This document shows positions 52,317 to 60,426 of a stretch of 64,000 bases of DNA, piece after piece. Source of the DNA: Cohnella abietis (GTDB lineage: Bacteria > Bacillota > Bacilli > Paenibacillales > Paenibacillaceae); contig NZ_AP019400.1 of assembly GCF_004295585.1 (NCBI RefSeq), forward strand, positions 6,564,501-6,628,500, read 5' to 3'. Under the pieces are notes generated by a model. That model was not told where the DNA came from. It worked only from the letters and a program-made list of their open reading frames with translations, and made no database searches. The position numbers and the translations under genes were made by a program. Position 1 is the first letter of the stretch. The number at the start of each line of letters is the position of its first letter.

Positions 52317-54124
52317 GCCATACTCCTCCTTTCCTTTTGCTCATTAAAGACGAAGGGCTCATTAGGTGGAGTGGGGATTGAGAAATAAAAGGCACTTCCT
52401 TGCGAATGCACACTCTCGAACCATAACTCCCCACCATTTAAGCGGACAAACTCCCGACATAAGGTTAAACCTAACCCGACACCTCGCTCTCCAGCGGTTC
52501 CTGCGGAAGAGATCGGATAGTCCTCCTGCAGTAAAGTGGCAGCCTGCTCGGCTTGAATCCCTTCTCCCGAATCACTGACGGATACTATGACTTTACCCTC
52601 TACAGCTTCTGCTTTTATTTGAATGTTGCCTCCCTCACCTGTAAATTTAATAGCATTGGAAAGGAGATTGCGAATAATCAAATCTAGCATTTCTTTGTCC
52701 GCATAGATGTGAGAGCCCTTCGGTATGTCGGCAACCACTTTGATACGTTTACCCTCACTACGAACTTGCAGCTGCTGAATATTGGTCTGAACAACATGTG
52801 ACAGATCCCATACTACCGGATTAAAAATCATCCCTCCTCGTTGGCTACGAAACCAATCCAGCAAGCTTTCCACTAATGTAAATGTATTGTGAATTTGCCG
52901 CCCCATTTCTTGCATGATTTCCTCTTGATCCTCACTGTTGGTTTCTATCTCCTCTTCCATTAGCTCCATAAGATTAACGAGCACAGCGAGAGGATCGCGA
53001 ATATCATGCGCAACGACATTAAACATCTTATCCTTGAATGTATTCAGCTCACCCAACTGTCTCGCATTGTCACGTAGCCTCTCCTCTGTAAGCACGGTTT
53101 CCGTAACGTCGCTTAATAGAAGCATTTTGCCAACAGGCTTCTGGTTGCTATTACATACTAAAGATAGATGCACATTATAAAATTTATCGTCGTGCAGACC
53201 TGAGATTTGGACTTTACTTGCAGATGATGGCGGCTCTTGCGTAATGATCTTAAGTAGCCTCGGATAGTGTGCCAATACCTCAGTAACCGGCTTCCCAATT
53301 ACACCTTTATAGTTTAAGTCTTTGACGACTTGACTTGCCGACATATTAAACCTGCTAATTCCGTTATCTACATCAAGTAGGATGACCGCATCCTGCATAG
53401 ATTCGAATACCTTCTGTAACACTAGCGGAGCCAATCTCATTAAGTTAAATTGGTAGATCCCCCACATAAAGAACAAGCCAGAGAATAGAAATCCGAATGG
53501 AGATAAATCAATAGGCATATTCCATATACCACTCAAATAAACAATCGTAAACCCGTAAGGCCCCCAAGAACCAATAATCATCAGGGTAATTTGCTTTCTC
53601 ATTTGGGTTTCCGCTTTCCAATACATCTGAACCAGTAACGTCATGCCAATTGCAAACAGAATATACGCATACCAAACATGAAGCTGATATAAAGGCCCTT
53701 TGACCAAGACCACCAGTGGGAAGCCCTGTGAGTAATTAATGCTCATAGTTTTATAAAATAAATGATGCCATTCGTTCGTATAATGAGCCACAAATGTAAT
53801 AATGGGAACAACCATCAGCAAAGCAACTACCGGCTTGCGAATGAGCCATTGACGGCCAGTATATTGCAGGACCATGATGCTCCACATCACTGTCCCGAAT
53901 GGAATGCCAATATACTCAATCTTAAGCCAGAAAAGTATTTGATTAAGATCTGTACTCACAATTTCAAAAGCATACCCGAGGCTGTAGAAGGATCCGGTCA
54001 GCATGCCTAAACCATAGCTAATCGCAATCGGAATCTCCCTTCTTTTCCAGCAAAGATAGCATAGGATGAGGGAGCAGCAGGTGGCCGCCATTAGGAGTAC
54101 AGATAAATAGGTATTATAGTGCAT
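52313..54124 (-). CDS. Sensor histidine kinase, N-terminal 7TM sensor and PAS
   Basis: Residues 1-220 contain seven membrane segments (histidine-kinase N-terminal 7TM type), then a PAS domain (about 230-350), a dimerisation domain with His373 in VVAHDIRDPLAVLVNLMELM, and an ATPase domain with NLLSNAIKFTGE, DSGEGIQ and GVGLGL. Ligand unknown. GGGGGTT precedes the ATG. Cotranscribed with the BTAD response regulator. Confidence 0.9.
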   Translation of the reverse strand: MHYNTYLSVLLMAATCCSLILCYLCWKRREIPIAISYGLGMLTGSFYSLGYAFEIVSTDLNQILFWLKIEYIGIPFGTVMWSIMVLQYTGRQWLIRKPVVALLMVVPIITFVAHYTNEWHHLFYKTMSINYSQGFPLVVLVKGPLYQLHVWYAYILFAIGMTLLVQMYWKAETQMRKQITLMIIGSWGPYGFTIVYLSGIWNMPIDLSPFGFLFSGLFFMWGIYQFNLMRLAPLVLQKVFESMQDAVILLDVDNGISRFNMSASQVVKDLNYKGVIGKPVTEVLAHYPRLLKIITQEPPSSASKVQISGLHDDKFYNVHLSLVCNSNQKPVGKMLLLSDVTETVLTEERLRDNARQLGELNTFKDKMFNVVAHDIRDPLAVLVNLMELMEEEIETNSEDQEEIMQEMGRQIHNTFTLVESLLDWFRSQRGGMIFNPVVWDLSHVVQTNIQQLQVRSEGKRIKVVADIPKGSHIYADKEMLDLIIRNLLSNAIKFTGEGGNIQIKAEAVEGKVIVSVSDSGEGIQAEQAATLLQEDYPISSAGTAGERGVGLGLTLCREFVRLNGGELWFESVHSQGSAFYFSIPTPPNEPFVFNEQKERRSMA

Positions 54125-54376
54125 AAATCGTTAACCCCCGTGTTAGTAAACCGGCTTGGCCCTCTTTAGGGTGGTGGTAAACGTGTTTGTATCCAGCTAT
54201 CGGATGAGCATTATGATATAAAAACATATACTTTCCGGCGGCGTGTAAGAAACGGTCACCTCTTTTATTGTATTCTTTTTATTTCAATAAAACTCTCCCC
54301 CAAATGGGGAGGTTCAAGTACTATGAACGATATATTTCCACGGAACTTGGTCGCACTCCAACCTCAAAATGCAACA

Positions 54377-54660
54377 TTAGTGCACCCTCGGTTCTCTATC
54401 TCCCTCGCCAGCCCAAAAAAAGTCACATTAGTGTACCCTCCGTTCTCTATCTCCCTCGCCAGCCCGGAAAAAGTAACATTAGCGCACCCTCCGTTCTCTA
54501 TCTCCCTCGCCTACCTGAAAAAAGTAACTTTAGCGCACTCTCCGTTCTCTATCTCCCTCGCCAGCCCGAAAAAAGTCACATTAGTGTACCCTCCGTTCTC
54601 TATCTCCCTCGCCAGCCCGAAAAAAGTCACATTAGCGCACTCACGATCCTTTAATCTATT
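54377..54660 (+). repeat. 51-bp tandem repeat array, six units
   Basis: TTAG begins units at 54377, 54428, 54479, 54530, 54581 and 54632, 51 bases apart, with CTCCGTTCTCTATCTCCCTC and GCCAGCCCGAAAAAAGT conserved. Related to the array near 35.2 kb: TTAGTG, GTTCTCTATC and the CCCGAAAAAAG/CTTTTTTCGGG part are shared. It fills much of the 54.13-54.92 kb gap; the remainder shows no gene. Confidence 0.9.
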
Positions 54661-54696
54661 GAGTAACTGCCAGAAAAATAAATAGTCGAAAAGCAG

Positions 54697-54811
54697 ATGG
54701 CGGTTGGTGGGATGGCGGACGGCGGGATGGCAGACGGTGGGACGGCGGTTGGTGGGATGGTGGATGGTGGGACGGCGGACGGGGGGATGGTGGACGGCGG
54801 GATGGCGATGG
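54697..54811 (+). repeat. 15-bp G-rich minisatellite, seven units
   Basis: Units of the form ATGGCGGACGGCGGG repeat at 54697, 54712, 54727, 54742, 54757, 54772 and 54787, then decay. It is G-rich on the + strand, lies 75 bases upstream of the MarR promoter, and differs from the 51/52-bp arrays. It reads as open frame only because 15 is a multiple of three. Confidence 0.9.
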
Positions 54812-54885
54812 CTTTAAACATCCACCGACTAAGTGCACTAACTCCAAAGAGACAGCGCACCTATTCAACTTTAATTTCTACTTCC

Positions 54886-54918
54886 TTGACAGCCATTAAG
54901 TTTAGTAACTATACTAAA
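54886..54918 (+). promoter_or_regulatory. MarR gene promoter with embedded operator
   Basis: TTGACA (54886-54891), an 18-base spacer and TATACT (54910-54915) form a near-consensus promoter. TTTAGT-AACTAT-ACTAAA (54901-54918) is a perfect inverted repeat over the -10 box. Confidence 0.7.
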
Positions 54919-54921
54919 GAC

Positions 54922-55377
54922 ATGGATACTATCGAGCAAACACCGTCTGACAACAACAATAGCGGAAGTCGCAATCTCGGTCGCTTAATCATGCAGCTTC
55001 GGAGACTCGAACGCCAGCCTCATCACTTTGGTAATGCTGGACCTTTGACCCCCAGCGAAATTCATACGATCGAGGCTATTGGTTCCGAAGGGCGCGTTCT
55101 CATGAGCGAGCTTGCAGCACGTCTTGGAATTACGAAAGGTGCAGTCACTCAGCTGATCACACGTCTGGAAGCGAAAGAGCTTATCCTCCGCTCTCCGCAT
55201 CCAAGTGATTCGAGAGGCACCTTAATTTCGCTTACCGAAAAAGGGAGAGAGGCTAACGCAGCACACGATGAAGTCCATCTCCAGTTCTACAATCAGCTTC
55301 GCTCTCAATTAAGTGATCAGGAGATCGAAATATTCGAAACGTGTATTCAAAAATTAAACGCCGTTTTGCGCGGTTAA
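54922..55377 (+). CDS. MarR-family regulator
   Basis: I start it at ATG 54922 (MDTIEQTPSDNNNSG). This ATG lies 6 bases past the -10 box with no SD, so the message may be leaderless; ATG 54991 is an alternative. The 151-residue protein has RVLMSELAARLGITKGAVTQLITRLE and the wing DSRGTLISLTEKGREA. The same 14-base operator sequence occurs upstream of the next gene, suggesting autoregulation and control of the downstream genes. An open frame from 54697 through the minisatellite is not credible. Confidence 0.85.
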   Translation: MDTIEQTPSDNNNSGSRNLGRLIMQLRRLERQPHHFGNAGPLTPSEIHTIEAIGSEGRVLMSELAARLGITKGAVTQLITRLEAKELILRSPHPSDSRGTLISLTEKGREANAAHDEVHLQFYNQLRSQLSDQEIEIFETCIQKLNAVLRG

Positions 55378-55394
55378 TTTTTTTTGGCAAATAG

Positions 55395-55408
55395 TTTAGT
55401 AACTATAC
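55395..55408 (+). promoter_or_regulatory. Second copy of the MarR operator half
   Basis: TTTAGTAACTATAC, identical to 54901-54914, lies 70 bases before the dehydrogenase-like gene and includes a TATACC-like -10. Confidence 0.6.
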
Positions 55409-55477
55409 CTTTATTGAATATCATGTATTCGTTGGTGATGAAGTTCTATTAGAAACACGTCGAAAGGGGAAATATAT

Positions 55478-56593
55478 ATGAAAGAACGTATTATCGTGGT
55501 AGGTGGGTATGGTCATGTCGGGCAAATGATTTGCAAAGAGTTAGCTGACTATTATCCAGGCAAAGTTTATGCCGCTGGACGTAGCTTGGTCCGCGCAGAG
55601 AAATTCAGCAACTCAACGAACGGCAAGGTCAAGCCTTTGCAGCTAAATATCAATGAAAAGATCAGTCCTCATGCCTTAGACGATGTTAAGCTCATCATTA
55701 TGTGTTTGGATCAAACCGCTACTGCATTCGTTCAGCTATGTTTGGAAAAAGGAATTCATTACGTGGACATATCCGCACAGGACTCCTTCCATTCCCAAGT
55801 GGAAAAATTACAGACCACTGCTTCCGCAGGTCATGCTACAGCGCTTCTAAGTGTTGGGCTTGCTCCTGGGCTGACCAACCTGCTGGCTCTCTATGCTAAT
55901 CGACTAATGGATACGCTCGATACCGTAGACATATCCATTATGCTGGGAATGGGAGATCAGCATGGCAAAGCAGCTATCGAATGGACCATCGATAACTTAG
56001 GCACGACATATGAAGTCATTCAAGGTGGGATCCCCACTGCCGTTGTCAGCTTCACTGACGGTAAACAGACTGATTTCGGGACAGGGTTAGGTCGCAAGAT
56101 AGCTTATCGCTTCAACTTTTCAGATCAGCATGCACTTCCTCGCACACTAGGCGTACCATCTGCCTCCACCCGTCTCTGCTTCGATTCGGTTGCAGTAACA
56201 GGACTGCTTGCATGGCTGAGAGCATCAGGTGCCTTCCGTTTATTAAAGTTAAAACCGATTCAAAATGCTGTCATATCGTTGTTCGGAAAATCAAAGTTCG
56301 GTAAAGAAATGTTTGCTGTAAAAATGGATGCATGGGGCAAGAAGGGTAATGAGGATATTTTCATCGAGTGTATGATACAAGCGAAAAAAGAAGCTGAAAT
56401 TACGGCCAAGGTAGCGACAGAGGTTGCTGCTGCGGTTTACCGTTCATCATTTCCACATGGAATATATCATATCGAGCAATTGTTTGAATTAGAGGACGTA
56501 CTACTTCCTATCCATGAGTTGGTCACCGTTGAAGCAAGAATAAATGGAAAACCGTTGCCCTTGCCTGCACCTAAAGCGATTGTTAAAAACTAA
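55478..56593 (+). CDS. Saccharopine dehydrogenase-like NAD(P)-binding protein
   Basis: Begins with the Rossmann signature VVGGYGHVGQMICKEL; the rest (371 residues) follows the saccharopine-dehydrogenase pattern with ISAQDSFHS and LSVGLAPGLTNLLALY. Family members include trans-acting enoyl reductases, so lysine metabolism should not be assumed. CGAAAGGGGA precedes the ATG. Apparently under MarR control. Confidence 0.82.
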   Translation: MKERIIVVGGYGHVGQMICKELADYYPGKVYAAGRSLVRAEKFSNSTNGKVKPLQLNINEKISPHALDDVKLIIMCLDQTATAFVQLCLEKGIHYVDISAQDSFHSQVEKLQTTASAGHATALLSVGLAPGLTNLLALYANRLMDTLDTVDISIMLGMGDQHGKAAIEWTIDNLGTTYEVIQGGIPTAVVSFTDGKQTDFGTGLGRKIAYRFNFSDQHALPRTLGVPSASTRLCFDSVAVTGLLAWLRASGAFRLLKLKPIQNAVISLFGKSKFGKEMFAVKMDAWGKKGNEDIFIECMIQAKKEAEITAKVATEVAAAVYRSSFPHGIYHIEQLFELEDVLLPIHELVTVEARINGKPLPLPAPKAIVKN

Positions 56594-56629
56594 CCCGTTC
56601 TCTCCAGCATCACCGATTCCTCACGCCTT

Positions 56630-56643
56630 CTGTACCGGTACAG
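56630..56643 (+). promoter_or_regulatory. 14-base palindrome upstream of the EamA gene
   Basis: CTGTACCGGTACAG is a perfect palindrome 16 bases upstream of a -35-like TTGTCT, so an activator or repressor site is plausible. No candidate regulator adjoins. Confidence 0.5.
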
Positions 56644-56659
56644 TTATAACTATTACTCA

Positions 56660-56688
56660 TTGTCTGGACCTGCTCTGACGTATACGAT
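56660..56688 (+). promoter_or_regulatory. Promoter of the EamA transporter gene
   Basis: TTGTCT (56660-56665), a 17-base spacer and TACGAT (56683-56688). Confidence 0.45.
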
Positions 56689-56742
56689 AAAGCTATAGCA
56701 GAACGGGAAAACTAAAGACAGCCAGACAGGAGGCACATAGAT

Positions 56743-57645
56743 ATGCGTTGGACAAACTATACACTGTTACTTGGAATAGGCGTAATCTGGGGTTCTCAAT
56801 TTTTCTTTGTAGAGCTTGTAATTGATGATATACCACCACTTACACTGGCTGCATGCAAAGCCCTTCTGGGCGCAGCAGCGTTAGGTGTTATCTCTCTTTT
56901 CGTTAAGGATCGCGCAAGCCATATCAAACACGACAAGTCAAAAAAGCGGTTCCTCCCTTATTTGTGGATCGCGTTATTGGAAGCCGTGATTCCTTTTTTC
57001 TTAATCGGTTGGGGGCAACAACGAATAAATAGCAGCTTGTCGGCTATTCTCATGGGTACGATTCCTATATTCACCACTTTAATGGCGGCCATCTTCGTAC
57101 CGAAAGAGAAAATAAACGCTTTTAAGTGGATAAGCGTTGTATGTGGATTCATTGGTATCTCGCTACTCATTGCACCGGATATTTCTTTATCAGCAGGGAA
57201 TCACGACGTATTCGGTACAATAGCTGTTCTAGGGGCGGCGCTTAGCTTTTCCGGTTCATTGATCTTAATTAAAGAGCTGCCACCTATCTCCCCTATTATA
57301 GCTATGAGGAATGTGCTATTCATTGCCGCCGTTTTATTGATTCCATTATCCTTCATCTTCGAGAATCCCGTTAACATACATTTGGATGCGCAGCAGTGGA
57401 TTTCCCTAGTCATTCTCGGTGTATTTCACGCTGGTATTGTTTATATGCTCTACAACATTCTTATCAATAGGTCCGGTGCTGTATTTGCTTCGCTCAACAA
57501 TTACTTGGTTCCTTTGTTCGGTGTTGTTCTAGGCACTTTATTTCTGAATGAGCAGTTAACCTCTATGGATAAAATATCGCTACTCGTTATTCTTATTTCA
57601 TTAGGAATTGGTGGAATCAACCTGCGGAAAAGAAGTTCAACGTAA
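56743..57645 (+). CDS. EamA-family (DMT) transporter
   Basis: Ten hydrophobic segments in 300 residues with the N-terminal GVIWGSQFFFVELV and internal duplication of the EamA unit (about residues 5-140 and 150-290). Exporters of this family move amino acids, nucleosides or drugs. CAGGAGGC precedes the ATG. Substrate unknown. Confidence 0.9.
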   Translation: MRWTNYTLLLGIGVIWGSQFFFVELVIDDIPPLTLAACKALLGAAALGVISLFVKDRASHIKHDKSKKRFLPYLWIALLEAVIPFFLIGWGQQRINSSLSAILMGTIPIFTTLMAAIFVPKEKINAFKWISVVCGFIGISLLIAPDISLSAGNHDVFGTIAVLGAALSFSGSLILIKELPPISPIIAMRNVLFIAAVLLIPLSFIFENPVNIHLDAQQWISLVILGVFHAGIVYMLYNILINRSGAVFASLNNYLVPLFGVVLGTLFLNEQLTSMDKISLLVILISLGIGGINLRKRSST

Positions 57646-57686
57646 CTATCGACTATCGGCTCATTCCGGCTTAATTACACTCGAAT

Positions 57687-58028
57687 TTATATCTTTTTGA
57701 CAAATTCCGATTTTAACTTCATAGCTCCAAAGCCATCAATTTTGCAATCAATATCATGATCTCCATCGACCAAACGGATATTTTTAACCTTTGTTCCTAT
57801 TTTAACGACTAGTGAGCTTCCCTTTACCTTAAGATCTTTAATAACAGCTACAGAGTCACCATCGTTTAAGACATTCCCATTCGCATCTTTAATCACTTTA
57901 TTATCATCATTATTTTCGGCTTCCGAATCTAGCGTCCACTCGTGACCGCATTCCGGACAAACAAAAAGACTTCCATTCTCGTATGTATATTCTGAGTTAC
58001 ATTGTGGGCAATTGGGGTAATTGGACAT
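57687..58028 (-). CDS. PhnA/YjdM-family zinc-ribbon protein
   Basis: ATG 58028 (MSNYPNCPQCNSEYTYENG) is used; GGAG is 12 bases ahead. The 113-residue protein has a zinc ribbon CPQC ... CPEC at the N-terminus and a C-terminal SH3-like domain with KVKGSSLVVKIGTKVKNIRLVDGDHDIDCK (split as VKGSSLVVKIGTKVK and VDGDHDIDCKIDG). Members are often labelled phosphonoacetate hydrolase-like, but true activity is unproven. Confidence 0.88.
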   Translation of the reverse strand: MSNYPNCPQCNSEYTYENGSLFVCPECGHEWTLDSEAENNDDNKVIKDANGNVLNDGDSVAVIKDLKVKGSSLVVKIGTKVKNIRLVDGDHDIDCKIDGFGAMKLKSEFVKKI

Positions 58029-58204
58029 AAAATTTAAGCACTCCATTTCTGATCGTATCCTATAGGGTTGACCCCTAAAGTATATTTGATATTCTGCGAT
58101 GATGCCACTAGTGCTAATTAGTTATGGTAATCAATCCCTTCAATTGTATAATTAATTATAAGAATATAGCATCTTACCCTTAACATGGATAGGAAGTGCT
58201 AATA

Positions 58205-59029
58205 ATGAAATTGCCCGTCATTAATGACGAGTTGGCCAAACGGATAGAGCAGTCTGAAGTTGACTTTTTCACATCAAGAATCAGTTCAATTGGTGAGCGA
58301 AGTGGTAATCCAGAGGGAGTCGAAATAAAAAGACTTGGACATGTAACTGCTTATTACATTAGAACAATGCCTTGGGGCATATTTAATTGTGTGAAGGGAT
58401 TCTCTCATGAAGATATTAATAAGCTAGAGGAAATCATTCAATTCTATAGGAAAAGGGAGCGAGTCTTTCAACTAGACATAAACCCTATGGGCTGTACTCC
58501 ACAGATGCTTAAGTATTTGGCGGAGAGTGGACTCCAACAAGTAGGGTTCCACTCCGTGCTGTATGGGCTTCCTAGTAGAGAATCACCTAGACTCCCTACT
58601 GAAATTTCAATCCGTGAAGTTGATAATGAAATGGATTTTGAGCAGTATGCAGAAATACATTGTATCGGATCTGGAATGTCTATAACACACAAGCATCACT
58701 TCGTTGAAAATAACATTGGTTTACTTGGAAGATCAGGCTGGAAAATTTACATGGCATTCCTGAATCACAAACCCGCCGCTGTAGCTGTCATGCACATAAG
58801 TAATAACATAGCTTCCTGTACACTTGCTGCAACAGTTCCTGAATTCAGGCGCAATGGATTACAGACAGCCCTCCTGCAAAGACGAATGTACGAGGCACAC
58901 CTAGCTAACTGTGATCTTGTTGTCGCTCAAGCAAGCTTCGGCAGCACAAGTCAGAATAATATGGAACGTGCCGGTATGCAAATGGCTTGGACAAGGGCGG
59001 TTTGGGCTCCAACTGCTGTCCCCCAATAA
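58205..59029 (+). CDS. GNAT-family N-acetyltransferase
   Basis: ATG 58205 (MKLPVINDELAKRIEQ) has AGGAAG about 8 bases upstream. The C-terminal half has the acetyl-CoA-binding pattern: IASCTLAATVPEFRRNGLQTALLQRRMYEA, with the R-x-x-G-x-x-T loop. The N-terminal half is a second, more divergent domain. Substrate unknown. Confidence 0.82.
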   Translation: MKLPVINDELAKRIEQSEVDFFTSRISSIGERSGNPEGVEIKRLGHVTAYYIRTMPWGIFNCVKGFSHEDINKLEEIIQFYRKRERVFQLDINPMGCTPQMLKYLAESGLQQVGFHSVLYGLPSRESPRLPTEISIREVDNEMDFEQYAEIHCIGSGMSITHKHHFVENNIGLLGRSGWKIYMAFLNHKPAAVAVMHISNNIASCTLAATVPEFRRNGLQTALLQRRMYEAHLANCDLVVAQASFGSTSQNNMERAGMQMAWTRAVWAPTAVPQ

Positions 59030-59031
59030 GG

Positions 59032-59069
59032 AAAGAAGACTAGAGAGGCAGCTCCCTAGTCTTCTTTTT
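59032..59069. terminator. Bidirectional terminator
   Basis: AAGAAGACTAG pairs with CTAGTCTTCTT, followed by T-rich sequence, between the convergent acetyltransferase and lipoprotein genes. Confidence 0.8.
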
Positions 59070-59072
59070 CCT

Positions 59073-59594
59073 CTAGAAAATATTATTTGTATCCCCCATT
59101 TTACGCCAATCATCCGTGCCCATGTGACTAATAATGGACTCATTCACAGACTCGTCATAAGGATAGTTATCCTCGATGAACCTTGGCGGTACAGCGAGTT
59201 TACTATAACTTGTACCATCCTCGAACGTGACAAGCATGTACGCGTCGCTTGTTAAGGGCTGCTCCTCAACTTTATAAAAATACACAACAACATTGATTCT
59301 ATTTATTTTTTTGTCCTCAGGGAACACTTCAGGCGTGCCCGCTGTCTTAAGCCATGCCCCCAGAACAGCCAATTTCTCTTGATCACTATAAACATTAATT
59401 AACTCGGGTTGAGTCCTTGTCGTACCCGTGCGATATTGCGATAAATTTATCGAATCTAGAACGGCTTCGGTATTGGTTGCAGAGCTAATTGAACTCGGCG
59501 CTTCAGCTTTTGTTACTTTTTCGGAAGAGGAACAGGCTGTTAGGGATAAGATCAGTATTGCAGATAGAAGCAGAATTCCTTTTTTCATCAACAT
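59073..59594 (-). CDS. Putative lipoprotein
   Basis: A signal peptide ends in the lipobox SLTACS; the 155-residue mature part has no domain I recognise, with EVLFxxx-like hydrophobic strands such as INVVVYFYKVEE and AYMLVTFEDG. It is divergent from the two-component system and could be a sensor-associated or envelope lipoprotein. GAAAGGG precedes ATG 59594. Confidence 0.7.
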   Translation of the reverse strand: MLMKKGILLLSAILILSLTACSSSEKVTKAEAPSSISSATNTEAVLDSINLSQYRTGTTRTQPELINVYSDQEKLAVLGAWLKTAGTPEVFPEDKKINRINVVVYFYKVEEQPLTSDAYMLVTFEDGTSYSKLAVPPRFIEDNYPYDESVNESIISHMGTDDWRKMGDTNNIF

Positions 59595-59708
59595 ATTCGA
59601 CCCTTTCTAATAAGGCGCAATAGACTCTAGTACTGCTTGGCACATCAATCGCACCTTCTTAAATTTACCACAATATATTTTAATTTACATTTGAATTTTT
59701 GGACCCCA

Positions 59709-59742
59709 ACTTCATATGAACTTCAGATTCAAGGGTTATACT
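59709..59742 (+). promoter_or_regulatory. Direct-repeat operator and -10 box of the two-component operon
   Basis: ACTTCA recurs at 59709 and 59720, 11 bases apart, ending 11 bases before TATACT (59737-59742). Eleven-base tandem half-sites are typical of OmpR/PhoP-type regulators. Confidence 0.5.
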
Positions 59743-59760
59743 AGTTCGGGGTGAACACAT

Positions 59761-60426
59761 ATGAACGAGCACATATTAGTCATGGAAGACGACGCAGCAA
59801 TAAGACAACTACTTGAGCAATTTCTATCCTCTCAGGGTTATATCGTTACTGCGGCCTCGGATGGAATCGAAGGGCTGCAGTTATGGAATAAAAATCGTTA
59901 CGATATGGTCATTTCCGACGTCATGATGCCTGGCCTCAGCGGAACTGATGTCATTCGAATTGTTAGACAGCAATCTAATGTTCCTATTATTCTATTAACT
60001 GCGTTGAATGAGGAGCATCACCAAATAGAAGGGTTCGAAAGTGGAACAGACGATTATATGACCAAGCCCTTCTCCTTCAAGCTTCTAATTAAAAGAGTCG
60101 AGGCTATTCTGAGGCGCTCCCGCCCTACCCAGTCTGGCAATTGGCTGGAGTTTCATGAGCTACGGCTTGATATCGACTCATATAATGCTTACGTCGATGA
60201 CACCTCTGTCGAATTGACGACCAAGGAATTTGAAATTCTAAAAACATTGGTCACACAAGCTGGGAAAATCGTTACCCGCGAGCAGTTGCTGGACCAGCTC
60301 TGGGGCTATGATTACTTCGGAGATACTCGGATTATTGATACCCACTTAAAGAATATCCGCAAAAAAACGAATATCCCTTATATTAAAACCGTGAAGGGAG
60401 TGGGATATAAGCTTGAGCATCAATAA
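59761..60426 (+). CDS. OmpR-family response regulator
   Basis: The 221-residue protein has receiver Asp53 in VISDVMMPG with MTKPFS, and an OmpR winged helix with ELTTKEFEILKTL and TRIIDTHLKNIRKK. GGGGTGA precedes the ATG. Operon with the kinase that follows; probably binds the 11-base repeats upstream. Confidence 0.93.
   Translation: MNEHILVMEDDAAIRQLLEQFLSSQGYIVTAASDGIEGLQLWNKNRYDMVISDVMMPGLSGTDVIRIVRQQSNVPIILLTALNEEHHQIEGFESGTDDYMTKPFSFKLLIKRVEAILRRSRPTQSGNWLEFHELRLDIDSYNAYVDDTSVELTTKEFEILKTLVTQAGKIVTREQLLDQLWGYDYFGDTRIIDTHLKNIRKKTNIPYIKTVKGVGYKLEHQ

Noticed and set aside
54268..54685. Two overlapping repetitive frames in the 54.4 kb array
   Set aside because: Both frames of the same strand are open over the same repeat, with no SD or recognisable domain.
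54697..54921. N-terminal extension of the MarR gene through the minisatellite
   Set aside because: No SD before 54697, low-complexity sequence, and a near-consensus promoter lies inside it just before ATG 54922.
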